A stretch of DNA of 64,000 nt from Dyadobacter fermentans. Its GTDB lineage: Bacteria; Bacteroidota; Bacteroidia; Cytophagales; Spirosomataceae. Below, piece by piece: positions 16,386 to 26,288 of the stretch. Below the pieces are notes generated by a model. The model was not told the origin of the DNA, made no database searches, and saw only the letters and a program-made list of their open reading frames with translations. Every line of letters starts with the position of its first letter. Positions within the stretch are counted from its first letter, which is position 1. The position numbers were made by a program, and so were the translations under genes. The stretch covers positions 372,001 through 436,000 of the forward strand of contig NZ_JAHXBN010000011.1 of the NCBI RefSeq assembly GCF_019924045.1, written 5' to 3'.

Positions 16386-16431
16386 TCTATGGTCTATGGT
16401 CGGCGGTCTATGGTCGGCGGTTGGCGGTCGG
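16386..16431. repeat. GGTCGGCGGTC minisatellite
   Basis: Repeated units TCTATGGTCGGCGG and GGTTGGCGGTCGG lie between the isomerase-like gene and the flavoprotein promoter. This is the same family as at 13559-13590; read on the minus strand it would encode the same ADHRPPT peptide. Confidence 0.7.
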
Positions 16432-16433
16432 AG

Positions 16434-16463
16434 TTGATCGCTTCGAAAGTATCCGTACCTTTG
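16434..16463 (+). promoter_or_regulatory. Promoter of the COG2509 flavoprotein gene
   Basis: TTG at 16434-16436, 19 bp, then TACCTTTG at 16456-16463. This fits the Bacteroidota TTTG / TAnnTTTG promoter with normal spacing. Confidence 0.6.
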
Positions 16464-16493
16464 TGGCATTAAAGGATAAATCCCTTTCCGAAT

Positions 16494-18077
16494 ATGCACC
16501 ATACGCTCCAATTGACCCTGGCGCCCGAGATCGCGCTGGACGACGACAATTTTCGCCGCTTTGTCATTCAGAAACTGCGCCTGCGCGAAAGCGACAATCC
16601 ATTCATCCGCAAGACACGCCAATCGATCGATGCCCGCAGTCGGCAGGTGAAAATCAATGTGCAAGCCGAGGTTTACGTAGGCGAAGCGCCGCCCGCGTTG
16701 GCAGGCACGCGCATCGTATACCCGGATGTCAGCAAGCGCCCGCAGGCATTGATCGTCGGTTGCGGACCGGCAGGAATGTTTGCCGCTTTGCGACTGATCG
16801 AACTGGGGATTAAGCCGGTTTTGTTTGAAAGAGGGAAAGATGTACGCACCAGACGACGTGACCTGGCGGCTATTAATAAGGACCACCACGTCAACCCGGA
16901 ATCTAATTATTGCTTCGGCGAGGGCGGTGCCGGCACCTATTCGGACGGTAAACTCTACACACGCTCCAACAAACGGGGCGATATTCGCAGAGTACTCGAA
17001 ATATTCGTCGCACACAGCGCCAGCGAACAGATCCTGATCGACACCCATCCGCACATCGGTACCAACAAACTGCCGGTAGTAGTTTCTGAAATGCGCGAGA
17101 GCATTCTGAAAGCCGGTGGAGAAATTCATTTTGACACCAAAGTTACCGACCTGATCGTCCGCGATAACCGGATTACCGGTGTGGTTACCAATGACAAAGA
17201 CGAGCATACCGGAATCGGCGTGATACTCGCGACAGGCCATTCTGCCAGGGATATTTATGAGCTGCTTCATGCTAAAAACATCCTGATCGAAAGCAAATCC
17301 TTCGCGATGGGTGTTCGGATCGAGCATCCGCAGAATACAATTGATAAAATACAATATCACTGCGACGTAGATCGCGGGCCCTATTTGCCCGCTGCTTCTT
17401 ACAGCCTGGTCACCCAAACCCGCTACAAAGGCGTGCAGCGCGGCGTTTTCTCCTTTTGCATGTGCCCGGGAGGCTTTATCGTCCCGGCTGCTACGGCTTC
17501 CGGCGAGGTGGTCGTCAACGGCATGTCGCCGTCGCGCCGGGATTCGCCCTATGCCAATTCCGGCATGGTTGTGACGATCGAAGATGCGGACCTTGCACCT
17601 TACAAGGATTTCGGCCCGATGGCAGGCCTGCAACTGCAACGTGAACTGGAACAGGCCGCCTGCAAACTCGCAGGGGCCACTCAAACAGCACCGGCACAAC
17701 TGGCAGTTGATTTTGTGAAAGGCCGTACTTCTGCCCATTTGCGGGATACCTCCTATCAGCCCGGTTTACAATCGGTTGACCTGTACGACGTGCTTCCAGG
17801 CCACATTGCATTCCCATTGCGCGATGCATTGTCGGATTTTGGCCGCAAAATGCGCGGGTACCTCTCCGGCGACGCCCAGCTGATCGGCGTCGAGAGCCGT
17901 ACTTCCTCGCCCATACGCATCCCCCGCGAGCGCGAGACCTGCGAGCATCCGGAGGTGAAGGGTTTATTCCCTTGCGGCGAAGGTGCCGGATATGCTGGCG
18001 GCATTATGTCGGCTGCCATGGACGGCGAAAGATGCGCAGAGCAGCTGGCGAAGTTGTATGCCGGAGCGCTCGCCTAA
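16494..18077 (+). CDS. FAD-dependent dehydrogenase of the COG2509 family
   Basis: A 527-residue flavoprotein. Residues about 85-115 hold the FAD-binding Rossmann motif VGCGPAGMFAALRLIELG, followed by CFGEGGAGTYSDGKLYTR, the family hallmark, and near the C-terminus CGEGAGYAGGIMSAAMDG. An N-terminal region of about 80 residues precedes the FAD domain, as in COG2509. The substrate and physiological role are not established. The ATG at 16494 is placed 30 bp after a good promoter. Confidence 0.88.
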   Translation: MHHTLQLTLAPEIALDDDNFRRFVIQKLRLRESDNPFIRKTRQSIDARSRQVKINVQAEVYVGEAPPALAGTRIVYPDVSKRPQALIVGCGPAGMFAALRLIELGIKPVLFERGKDVRTRRRDLAAINKDHHVNPESNYCFGEGGAGTYSDGKLYTRSNKRGDIRRVLEIFVAHSASEQILIDTHPHIGTNKLPVVVSEMRESILKAGGEIHFDTKVTDLIVRDNRITGVVTNDKDEHTGIGVILATGHSARDIYELLHAKNILIESKSFAMGVRIEHPQNTIDKIQYHCDVDRGPYLPAASYSLVTQTRYKGVQRGVFSFCMCPGGFIVPAATASGEVVVNGMSPSRRDSPYANSGMVVTIEDADLAPYKDFGPMAGLQLQRELEQAACKLAGATQTAPAQLAVDFVKGRTSAHLRDTSYQPGLQSVDLYDVLPGHIAFPLRDALSDFGRKMRGYLSGDAQLIGVESRTSSPIRIPRERETCEHPEVKGLFPCGEGAGYAGGIMSAAMDGERCAEQLAKLYAGALA

Positions 18078-18081
18078 GGCA

Positions 18082-18130
18082 TTTACAATCGATATAAGTA
18101 ATTGCTATATTTGTGCGTATCGATTGTAAA
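18082..18130. promoter_or_regulatory. Promoter inside a perfect inverted repeat (operator-like)
   Basis: TTTACAATCGAT (18082-18093) and ATCGATTGTAAA (18119-18130) are perfect 12-bp inverted repeats 25 bp apart. Between them TATATTTG (18106-18113) matches the -7 box, with TTTA 20 bp upstream as a weak -33. This architecture suits a repressor-controlled promoter reading rightwards. Confidence 0.6.
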
Positions 18131-18176
18131 CACTTATCACACACTAGTTATGCCTTAAATTTTCCGAATGTTCGGG

Positions 18177-18299
18177 ATGAAGTTTTTCTTTTACAGTCTT
18201 GAACATCTGAGATTAGTAGAAAGTCACGGAATCAAACCGAACAGCGACTGCGGTTTGAACTCGGTCCGCTGGGCGATGGCATCCATTGAGAAGAACTAG
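18177..18299 (+). CDS. Possible 40-residue small protein or gene remnant
   Basis: A short frame begins MKFFFYSLEHLRLVESHG and contains one Cys and one Trp (DCGLNSVRWAMASIEKN). It lies downstream of the operator-like promoter at 18082-18130. A one-base shift near the stop would continue the frame with about 25 acidic residues (EELDEDLSLESFF...), so this may be a frameshifted remnant of a 65-residue gene. I do not recognise it. The rest of the 18078-18425 gap shows nothing else. Confidence 0.3.
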   Translation: MKFFFYSLEHLRLVESHGIKPNSDCGLNSVRWAMASIEKN

Positions 18300-18425
18300 A
18301 CGAAGATCTTAGCCTCGAAAGCTTTTTCGATTTCAAAAGAGAGCTCAACTACGCGAAGATTTAGGTTTCGTACATTAACTTAGGCGTAATGTTCTGCCAC
18401 CTAACTCTTCAACACCCCAGCCAAC

Positions 18426-19079
18426 ATGGCCCCATTGGAATCATTTTCCGCATTTACCGAACAGCTAACCCAAAAATTAACATTCCCGCTACCCGGTGAG
18501 ACGGCCCACCAGGTAATGCAGGCTTCCTCCCGGCTTCGCCTGACTTTTAAGCCCAATGCGCGTACCCGCAAAAGCGCGGTACTGGTCCTGTTTTATCCCT
18601 ACCAAAACGAAATATACTTCCCCCTCATCCTACGCCCGGCCTATGACGGTGTACACAGCGGGCAAGTCGCGTTCCCGGGCGGGCGGTATGAGCTGAGCGA
18701 CGAGAACCTGATCCGCACCGCATTACGCGAGGCGCAGGAAGAAATCGGTTTACGATTGACGGACGTGAAGATATTGGGTGCATTGACCGAACTCTTCATT
18801 CCGGCCAGCAATTTTCATGTACTTCCCGTAGTAGCTGCTATACCCTACCGCCCCGGCTTCTATCCCGACCCGCGCGAAGTGGAAGATATTTTCGAGATCA
18901 AACTCGAAGAAATTTCTGATGTTAATATTATCGGTTCAAGCGACATCCAAGTACGTGGCGAACAGGTACATGCGCCGCATTACATGGTACAGGGCTATAA
19001 AATATGGGGTGCCACGGCCATGATGATCAGCGAGCTGCTGGCAGTGCTGAATGCACCGGATCCTGCACTTGAAAACTAA
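18426..19079 (+). CDS. Nudix hydrolase, coenzyme A diphosphatase-like
   Basis: A 217-residue protein. The Nudix box GGRYELSDENLIRTALREAQ continues EEIGL (about residues 80-105) and follows HSGQVAFPGG, a sequence typical of CoA-specific Nudix enzymes (NudL/YeaB group; UPF0035-type). These cleave CoA or nucleoside diphosphates to 4'-phosphopantetheine and 3',5'-ADP. Soluble and cytoplasmic. The start at 18426 gives an N-terminal helix of normal length. It is followed after 165 bp by the topoisomerase gene, probably from its own promoter. Confidence 0.87.
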   Translation: MAPLESFSAFTEQLTQKLTFPLPGETAHQVMQASSRLRLTFKPNARTRKSAVLVLFYPYQNEIYFPLILRPAYDGVHSGQVAFPGGRYELSDENLIRTALREAQEEIGLRLTDVKILGALTELFIPASNFHVLPVVAAIPYRPGFYPDPREVEDIFEIKLEEISDVNIIGSSDIQVRGEQVHAPHYMVQGYKIWGATAMMISELLAVLNAPDPALEN

Positions 19080-19244
19080 GTTTTATCGCTTATTTTGCTA
19101 TATTAGCAGTTAATTCAACCTGATCTTCCGGTAAACTTCACCCTGTTTCTTTCTTTTTGAATGAGCCAGTCCTCCATGAAGACCGGGAAGCGAATGGCTG
19201 ATCAACTATTTCTGAATACTTAAAACCTGGTTCCTCCTGCATTT

Positions 19245-22025
19245 ATGGACGAAAACGGAGCTGCGCCCGACGTAGAAGATAGCGGATTGCATGATAAACT
19301 GCCCATTTCGGGCTTATACGAAAACTGGTTTCTTGATTATGCCTCTTATGTAATTCTGGAACGTGCCGTTCCGGCGATCGAAGACGGTCTGAAACCCGTT
19401 CAGCGGCGCATTATGCATGCGCTCAACGAAATGGACGACGGCCGCTTCAACAAAGTGGCCAACGTGGTCGGCTCTTCCATGCAGTATCACCCGCATGGCG
19501 ACGCGTCCATTTACGATGCGATCGTCAATATCGGTCAAAAGGAACTGCTGTTCGATACGCAGGGTAACTGGGGCGATATCCGTACGGGCGACGGTGCCGC
19601 GGCTGCACGTTACATCGAGGTGCGGCTTTCGCGGTTTGGGAAAGATGTCGTTTTCAACGATGACACCACCGAGTGGCAGCTGTCCTACGACGGCCGGAAA
19701 CGCGAACCCATTACATTGCCGGTTAAATTCCCGCTATTGCTTACGCTGGGTGTAGAAGGCATTGCGGTAGGTTTGTCGACCAAAATACTCCCGCACAACT
19801 TCTGCGAGCTCATCGAGGCGTCGATCACAATCCTCCAAGGTAAGGAGGTGACGATTTACCCCGATTTTCTCACAGGCGGTCTGGTGGATGTCTCCAACTA
19901 CAACGACGGCCAGCGCGGCGGTAAAGTACGGGTACGTGCCAAAATCGAGGAAGAGGACAAAAAGATGCTCGTCATCCGCGACATTCCTTTTGGTACCACC
20001 ACTACTTCCCTCATCGAGTCGATCATCAAGGCGAACGACGCGGGTAAGATCAAGATCAAAAAAGTAGTGGATAATACCGCGGCGGATGTGGAAATCCAGG
20101 TACACCTGGCGCCCGGCGTTTCGCCCGATATTACCATGGACGCTTTGTATGCATTCACAGAATGCGAAGTGTCCATTTCGCCGAACGCATGTATCATCAT
20201 TGCAGAAAAACCGCATTTTGTCGGCGTAACCGACATTTTGAAATACAATACCCAGCAAACAGTACACCTATTGCAGCGCGAGCTGGAAATCAAGCGGCTG
20301 GCTTTGCTGGAAAAAATACTCTACGGCTCGCTTGAAAAGATATTCATCGAAAACCGCATTTACCGCGACATCGAAGAATGCGAGACTTTCGAGGCTGTGA
20401 TCCGTACGATCGACAAAGGCCTTGAACCTTACAAGCCTCAGTTTTACCGGGAAATCACCGATGACGACATTGTAGAACTCACCGAAATCCGCATCAAGCG
20501 TATCTCGAAATACGACGGTTTCAAAGCCGACGAACTGATGCGCAAATGGCAGGAAGACCTCGCCGAAACCGAGGATAACCTGGCACACATTACCCGCTTC
20601 GCGATCGAGTATTTCCGTGAGCTGCTGAAAAAATACGGCAAAGGAAGAGGCAGAAGAACCGAAATCCGCGCATTCAACCAAATTGCGGCCAATGTGGTGG
20701 CGGCAAATAACCAGAAACTGTACGTCAACCGGGCGGAAGGGTTTATTGGTTATGGGTTGAAAAAGGACGAGTATGTGATGGACTGCTCTGATATCGACGA
20801 CATTATCGTGTTCCGGGCCGATGGCCGGTGTGTGGTTACCAAGGTGCAGGATAAGGTGTTTGTCGGCAAAGACATTATCCATTGCGCCGTTTTCCTTAAA
20901 AATGATGAAAGGAAGGTCTATAACATGGTATATGTCGATGGCAAAACGGGCGTTTCGTATGCGAAGCGCTTCCAGGTTACTGCCATCACGCGCGACCGTG
21001 AATACGAGCTCACGCAAGGCACACCGAAGTCGAAGATTACCTATTTCACAGCGAATGACAATGGTGAAGCCGAGATCATTACGGTGAACCTTCAAGCGCA
21101 AAGCAAGGCCAAGGTCAAGCAGTTTGACTACAATTTTGCGGAGCTATTGATCAAAAACCGGAGCGCGATGGGTAACATTCTGACGAAATACCCCGTGCGG
21201 AAACTCACATTGAAATCAGCCGGCCGCTCTACACTGGGAGGCGTGGATATGTGGTTCGATCCGATAATCGGTCGCCTCAACCGCGACGAGCGCGGTGAAT
21301 ACCTCGGCAACTTCGGCCCGAGCGACAATATCGTGGTCATTTACAAAGACGGCAGCTACGAGCTCACCAACTTCGACCTGACGAACCATTACGAGCCGCA
21401 CGAGGTATTGCTGGTCAAAAAATTCGATACGAAGCTTCCTATTACCGCCATTTACTTTGATGGCGGCCAGAAACAGCATTTTATCAAAAGGTTTAATATC
21501 GAGACTTCTTCGCTCGACAAGAAATTCCTTTTCATCAGCGATGCCAAAAATAGCAAGCTGATCCTCGCCAGCACGGATATCCGTCCGAAACTGGAAATCG
21601 TTTATCCTAAAACGGCACAGAAAGAGCAGACCGCCGAGGAATACCTCGTGGAAGATATGGTCGATATCCGCGGCTGGCGTGCGCAGGGGAACCGCATCCC
21701 GAACGACAAGTTCAAGGAAATCCGCTGGCTCGAACCGCTCGCTGTGCCCGTAGAAGAGCCAGCCGAGCCATCGGGTGCAGAGCCGGGAACTGATGAAGCA
21801 GACGACAATGGCCCTGAAACTTCCGAAGACACGAACACCGAAGAAGCGGCGACAGATGGGCTTGCGAATGCTTTGACCGAAAATACTGTTATTCCGGAGG
21901 ATGCGGAAGATACCGGAAGCGCTGAAGAAGAGGATAGCGGCGAAGTGTCGAAAGGCGAGTCAAAACCTAAAAAAGAGGGCAAAAAAGGCTCGGATCCCAA
22001 AAGTCAGCTCGGGTTGTTCGAATAG
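19245..22025 (+). CDS. parC: DNA topoisomerase IV subunit A (gyrase A family)
   Basis: A 926-residue type IIA topoisomerase subunit that cuts and passes DNA to separate daughter chromosomes. The catalytic tyrosine is Tyr123 in AAARYIEVRLS; the N-terminal YASYVILERAVPAIEDGLKP and HPHGDASIYDAIV blocks are the winged-helix region. The GyrA-box motif QRRGGR is not seen, which favours ParC over GyrA. After residue about 840 the tail is acidic and low-complexity (EEP, TSEDTNTEEAATDG), then basic, ending SQLGLFE. A ParE partner is not in the window. A possible -7 box, TATTTTG, lies at 19091-19097. Confidence 0.92.
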   Translation: MDENGAAPDVEDSGLHDKLPISGLYENWFLDYASYVILERAVPAIEDGLKPVQRRIMHALNEMDDGRFNKVANVVGSSMQYHPHGDASIYDAIVNIGQKELLFDTQGNWGDIRTGDGAAAARYIEVRLSRFGKDVVFNDDTTEWQLSYDGRKREPITLPVKFPLLLTLGVEGIAVGLSTKILPHNFCELIEASITILQGKEVTIYPDFLTGGLVDVSNYNDGQRGGKVRVRAKIEEEDKKMLVIRDIPFGTTTTSLIESIIKANDAGKIKIKKVVDNTAADVEIQVHLAPGVSPDITMDALYAFTECEVSISPNACIIIAEKPHFVGVTDILKYNTQQTVHLLQRELEIKRLALLEKILYGSLEKIFIENRIYRDIEECETFEAVIRTIDKGLEPYKPQFYREITDDDIVELTEIRIKRISKYDGFKADELMRKWQEDLAETEDNLAHITRFAIEYFRELLKKYGKGRGRRTEIRAFNQIAANVVAANNQKLYVNRAEGFIGYGLKKDEYVMDCSDIDDIIVFRADGRCVVTKVQDKVFVGKDIIHCAVFLKNDERKVYNMVYVDGKTGVSYAKRFQVTAITRDREYELTQGTPKSKITYFTANDNGEAEIITVNLQAQSKAKVKQFDYNFAELLIKNRSAMGNILTKYPVRKLTLKSAGRSTLGGVDMWFDPIIGRLNRDERGEYLGNFGPSDNIVVIYKDGSYELTNFDLTNHYEPHEVLLVKKFDTKLPITAIYFDGGQKQHFIKRFNIETSSLDKKFLFISDAKNSKLILASTDIRPKLEIVYPKTAQKEQTAEEYLVEDMVDIRGWRAQGNRIPNDKFKEIRWLEPLAVPVEEPAEPSGAEPGTDEADDNGPETSEDTNTEEAATDGLANALTENTVIPEDAEDTGSAEEEDSGEVSKGESKPKKEGKKGSDPKSQLGLFE

Positions 22026-22135
22026 CCCCGGCAACAACAATACCCACCGAATGCGTATATCTGCTTTGAACGCCGATATGCGCATTCCGGCAGAATTTCC
22101 AGGAACTGAAAATTCAACAGGCAACGCGTGCACAG

Positions 22136-22786
22136 GTGAAAAAATTGATCAAAATCATATTAGCCTTATTATTTGCCTGCATGGTTTTCATCTTGCTTTG
22201 TAATTTCTGGGTAGTTTACTGTACGCGCCAGTACTCCTATTTCTCCATTGAAAGCCTCCCGCCCAACGACGTGGCGCTGGTGCTCGGCACCAGCAAAAAG
22301 TCTGAAAAAGGGACCGAAAACCTCTTTTTCAAATACCGGATGGAAGCCACTGCCCGGCTTTTCAAGGAAGGAAAAATCAAATACATCATCCTCAGCGGCA
22401 ACAACGATTCGCAATACTATAATGAACCGTTGGACATGCAGCGGGCGCTGCTGAACCTGGGCATCCCCGAAAACGTGATGACGCTCGATTATGCGGGCTT
22501 CCGCACATTCGATTCGATCGTGCGTTGCAAAAAAGTTTTCAATCAGGACAACTTCACGATCATATCGCAGAATTTCCATAATGCCAGGGCATTATACATT
22601 GCTCACAATGAAGGAATTAATGCAATATCTTTTGCAGCCCAGGATGTCCCAGACGGCTATTCTTTCCGCACGCTCGTGCGCGAGTACCTCGCCCGCCCGA
22701 AGGCCGTACTCGACGTCCACATCCTGCGCCCCGCAGCGGACGTGACTTCCAATATTCAAATTGGTAAAAATGAGCATGACGAATGA
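22136..22786 (+). CDS. SanA/YdcF-like DUF218 membrane protein
   Basis: A 216-residue protein with an N-terminal transmembrane helix (IKIILALLFACMVFILL) and a periplasmic DUF218 domain: VALVLGTSKK, KYRMEATARLFKEGKIKYIILSG, and FTIISQNFHNARALYIA. SanA and ElyC relatives affect envelope integrity and vancomycin sensitivity. It starts at GTG (22136). Its stop overlaps the ATG of the next gene in ATGA, so the two are translationally coupled. Confidence 0.85.
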   Translation: MKKLIKIILALLFACMVFILLCNFWVVYCTRQYSYFSIESLPPNDVALVLGTSKKSEKGTENLFFKYRMEATARLFKEGKIKYIILSGNNDSQYYNEPLDMQRALLNLGIPENVMTLDYAGFRTFDSIVRCKKVFNQDNFTIISQNFHNARALYIAHNEGINAISFAAQDVPDGYSFRTLVREYLARPKAVLDVHILRPAADVTSNIQIGKNEHDE

Positions 22787-25302
22787 AGCTCCGCCGGAAC
22801 ATTACCGCCCTGCTTCTGCTCGTTAGCCTCACGGGTATAAAAGGCTTTTCGCAAACCAGTTATATTGTCAAAGGTCGCATTACAGACGCCTCCACGGGCG
22901 ATCCCATCCCTTTTGCCAACATCGGCATCCGTGGGCAACTCGGCGGTACCACGACCAACTTCGATGGTATTTACGAGCTCAAATTCAAGCCACCAGCTGA
23001 TTCCGTCACGGTAACGTACGTCGGCTACGCGAGCCGGAGCAAGGCCATTGTCCCGAATCAGAGCGAACAGGTGATAGACGTCCAGCTTTCGCCCGGTACT
23101 ACGCAGCTTCGCGAAGTCAGAATCCTGGCGGGTGAAAACCCGGCTTATGCGGTCATGCGTAAGATTGTAGCGCATAAAAAGGCCAACAACGCCGATGAGC
23201 TCACGGCCTATGAATACGAGGCCTACAACAAAATCCAGATCGACATTGATAATCTTTCGAAAGGGTTCAGAGACCGCAAACCGGTCAAGAAGATGACCCA
23301 CGTGCTCGAAAAATTCGATGAAGTAAAAGGTGAAAATGGCGAAACGATCATCCCGATCTTCATTTCAGAATCGGTTTCGGATGTTTTCTACCGCCGCGAT
23401 CCGCAGAAAAAGAAGGAGGTTATTAACAAAACAAAAGTGTCGGGCGTGGGCCTTACCGACGGCAGCGTGGTTTCACAGCTCATCGGCTCCACATTTCAGC
23501 AGTATAATTTTTACAACAACTGGCTGAATATCCTGCAAAAGGATTTCGTGTCGCCCATTTCCGATAGCTGGAAGCTTTACTACGAGTATTATCTGGCCGA
23601 TAGCGTCTACAATGGTACCGGCTACGATTACCACATCGATTTTGAGCCGAGACAAAAACAAGACCTGGCATTCACGGGAACCATGTGGGTCGACGGGCAG
23701 ACATTTGCATTGACGCAAATTGACGTGAGCGTGGACAAGCAGGTAAACCTCAATTACATCGACCGCATTAAAATCCAGCAGTCGTATGAGTTGTCGGACG
23801 AGGAGAAGACCTGGCTCCCGCACAAGACGCGCGTATTGATCGACGTCGATGAACCTACCCCCCGGGCCGCGGGGATGCTCCTGAAATTTTATTCAGCCCA
23901 ATCCAAATATAAACTGAATGCACCCCGGGCGAGCCGATTTTACGACACCGCGATTGAGCTGGCAGAGAATTATCGTGACTATGATTCGACTTTCTGGGCC
24001 AAAAGCCGCCCCGAGGGCCTCAGTCCAACAGAAAAACTGACTTTCGAGCTGATCGACTCGCTGAAAGCCCTGCCAGTGGTAAAAACCTACACCGAGCTGC
24101 TCAATATCTTTGTGAACGGCTACAAAAGGATCGATAAATGGAACATCGACCTGGGCCCTTACCTGTTTTTATATGCCAATAACAAGGTAGAGGGCCACCG
24201 CTTCCGCCTCGGCTTCCGGACCGATCCGGGATTCAGCAAAAAGTGGATTTTCAGCGGGTACGGCGCATATGGTACCCGCGACCGCGAGTTCAAGTACGGC
24301 GGTGGCCTCGATTACATCATCAGCCGAAAACCCTGGACAATGGCCGGCATCTCCTATTCAAAAGACCTCGAAAGGCTGGGACTTTCTCCCGAGGCAATTG
24401 GTCCGAGCACTATTTTCGGCGCATTGTCACGGTTCGGGGCATTTCGGCGGCCCTATTGGCAACAGGACGTTTCGGCCTATTTCAAAAGGGAGGTCGTCAA
24501 AGGTCTTACCGGCAGTGTGCAGGTCCGCCACCGCACTTTCGATCCGCTGTTTGATTTTACTTACCGCATCAACCCGGCGGCTGGCGATAATTCGCCGGTG
24601 AAGAGTGCATTCGACATTACGGAAGTCAATTTCGAGGCCCGGCTAGCGCAAAAAGAAACCTTTCTTCTGAACGATAACGAGCGTATCAGCATGGGGAACG
24701 GCAATTCTCCCGCATTTACGCTGCGCTACACGCACGGGTTCAAGCATTTGCTCGGCGGAGATTTCAACTACAACAAGTTTTCTTTCAATATCCGGCAGAG
24801 CTTCCGCGCAGGGGTGATAGGGCGTACTTATTACAATGTCACGCTGGGCTATATTCCTTCCACCCTGCCCTACCCGCTGCTTTACACGCCGCTGGGCAAC
24901 GAGTCGTTCTTTTATGTGGAGAATGCATTTAACCTCATGCGCTATTTCGAGTTTATCAGCGACCGGTATTTTGCATTGCGCATGGAGCACAATTTTGAAG
25001 GATTTATATTAAACCGCATTCCAGCGATCCGGCGCCTGAAACTGCGGATGCTCGCTACGGGCAGGCTGTTCTACGGCAATATCAGTGAAGCCAACGAAAA
25101 GCTCACCACCACTACCGACGAATCGGGCAAACAGGTGCTGGCATTCAGCCGGCTCAATTCGAAACCTTACATCGAACTCGGCTACGGGATCGACAACATC
25201 TTCCGCACAGGCCGCGTCGATTTCATTCACCGGCTTACCTACCTGGATAACCCGAATGTGACGCCTTTTGCGGTGAAGATTTCCTTCTGGTTTAAATTGT
25301 AG
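22783..25302 (+). CDS. DUF5686 outer-membrane protein with carboxypeptidase-like regulatory domain
   Basis: An 839-residue protein. After a signal peptide (GIKGFSQ), residues about 27-110 form a CarboxypepD_reg-like beta sandwich (VKGRITDASTGDPIPFANIGIRG; VTYVGYASRS). The remainder matches the Bacteroidota DUF5686 family, with a long region predicted to be a beta barrel, ending in an aromatic/hydrophobic strand (FAVKISFWFKL). Its function is not established; an outer-membrane location is likely. Overlap of 4 bp with the SanA-like gene implies co-expression. The stop is 6 bp from that of the convergent ABC gene. Confidence 0.85.
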   Translation: MKLRRNITALLLLVSLTGIKGFSQTSYIVKGRITDASTGDPIPFANIGIRGQLGGTTTNFDGIYELKFKPPADSVTVTYVGYASRSKAIVPNQSEQVIDVQLSPGTTQLREVRILAGENPAYAVMRKIVAHKKANNADELTAYEYEAYNKIQIDIDNLSKGFRDRKPVKKMTHVLEKFDEVKGENGETIIPIFISESVSDVFYRRDPQKKKEVINKTKVSGVGLTDGSVVSQLIGSTFQQYNFYNNWLNILQKDFVSPISDSWKLYYEYYLADSVYNGTGYDYHIDFEPRQKQDLAFTGTMWVDGQTFALTQIDVSVDKQVNLNYIDRIKIQQSYELSDEEKTWLPHKTRVLIDVDEPTPRAAGMLLKFYSAQSKYKLNAPRASRFYDTAIELAENYRDYDSTFWAKSRPEGLSPTEKLTFELIDSLKALPVVKTYTELLNIFVNGYKRIDKWNIDLGPYLFLYANNKVEGHRFRLGFRTDPGFSKKWIFSGYGAYGTRDREFKYGGGLDYIISRKPWTMAGISYSKDLERLGLSPEAIGPSTIFGALSRFGAFRRPYWQQDVSAYFKREVVKGLTGSVQVRHRTFDPLFDFTYRINPAAGDNSPVKSAFDITEVNFEARLAQKETFLLNDNERISMGNGNSPAFTLRYTHGFKHLLGGDFNYNKFSFNIRQSFRAGVIGRTYYNVTLGYIPSTLPYPLLYTPLGNESFFYVENAFNLMRYFEFISDRYFALRMEHNFEGFILNRIPAIRRLKLRMLATGRLFYGNISEANEKLTTTTDESGKQVLAFSRLNSKPYIELGYGIDNIFRTGRVDFIHRLTYLDNPNVTPFAVKISFWFKL

Positions 25303-25308
25303 GAATTA

Positions 25309-26286
25309 TTAAATGCTTTTGAGGTCTTTGGAAGCATAGGTCAAATGTACCTCCTGCCCGATTTCAAGGTCGGGTTTGTTTCGGTAAAAGGATAGCTGCT
25401 CCTTTCCTTTTATGCAACGGATCTCCCAGTGGTTGCCATGAAAACGCATGGTTTCTACCTTGCCTACCCAACGGCTTTTCTCCGGGTTACGCGTCGGTTT
25501 GATCTTTTCCGGACGGATGTAAAACTGCTTTGGATGTTTATCCCCGGCGATCCAATTAATATCGCCCGTCAGTTCGGCTACATAACTGTTGACGGGATTG
25601 TTATATACCTCCTGCGGCGTTCCGAGCTGGATAATGCGGCCATCGCGCAGTACTGCAATCCTATCCGACCAGGCCAATGCGTCAGCGGCTTCGTGCGTGA
25701 CGAATATGCAGCTCATTTTCTGCTGCTTGCGCAGGCGTTCGATCGCGTCTGCGAGCACGCGACGGTTATGGTTGTCCAAATGCGCGAAAGGTTCGTCGAG
25801 CAAAAGTACATCCGGGAGTTCCGCAATCGCTTTGGCAATGGCCGTGCGTTGTTTTTCGCCGCCCGAAAGCAATTTGGCCTTGCGGTCTTTGACGTTTTTC
25901 AATGCGGTGGTTTCCAAAAGCTCGGCAACTTTTTCAAGGCGGTAATCAGGCTCGTAGAAGCGCAGGGAATAGGCGATATTTTCCTCAACCGTCTGATTAG
26001 GAAACAATTCGAACTCCTGGTGAATGAGCCGTATCGCCTCATGGCCTGGCATGAGCTCGCTCGCGACTGGTTTGAGTAATTGCCCTTTGAAAAAAACATC
26101 ACCTTGCTCCGCATCCAGGAAACGTCCCAGAATGCGTAGCAAGGTGCTTTTCCCCGACCCGCTTTCGCCCAGGATACCCAGCCACTCGCCCGTTGCGAGG
26201 TCAATGTCAACGCCGGCAAGGACTGTGTCGCTACCAAATGTTTTGGTGATCTGCTGCGCGCGCAGGGTCGGTCGGGACTGTTTCAT
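25309..26286 (-). CDS. ABC transporter ATP-binding protein with C-terminal TOBE-like domain
   Basis: A 325-residue ATPase. Walker A GESGSGKST, signature LLSGGEKQRTAIAKA, Walker B VLLLDEPFAHLD and the H-loop IFVTHEAADALAWSD are all present. The last 85 residues (IRPEKIKPT, then GNHWEIRCI) look like the TOBE regulatory domain seen in CysA, PotA and ModC-type importers. No permease or binding-protein gene adjoins it, so the substrate is unclear. The ATG at 26286 is chosen; upstream extension reads into the nitroreductase gene. It is 2 bp downstream of that gene in one operon. Confidence 0.9.
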   Translation of the reverse strand: MKQSRPTLRAQQITKTFGSDTVLAGVDIDLATGEWLGILGESGSGKSTLLRILGRFLDAEQGDVFFKGQLLKPVASELMPGHEAIRLIHQEFELFPNQTVEENIAYSLRFYEPDYRLEKVAELLETTALKNVKDRKAKLLSGGEKQRTAIAKAIAELPDVLLLDEPFAHLDNHNRRVLADAIERLRKQQKMSCIFVTHEAADALAWSDRIAVLRDGRIIQLGTPQEVYNNPVNSYVAELTGDINWIAGDKHPKQFYIRPEKIKPTRNPEKSRWVGKVETMRFHGNHWEIRCIKGKEQLSFYRNKPDLEIGQEVHLTYASKDLKSI

Positions 26287-26288
26287 GC

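Noticed and set aside
16350..17738. 462-residue open frame on the minus strand
   Set aside because: It is antisense to the well-supported COG2509 flavoprotein and includes the minisatellite; no domain motif is visible.
19734..21101. Long minus-strand frames inside the topoisomerase gene
   Set aside because: They mirror parC codons in a GC-rich gene and show no motifs or signal.
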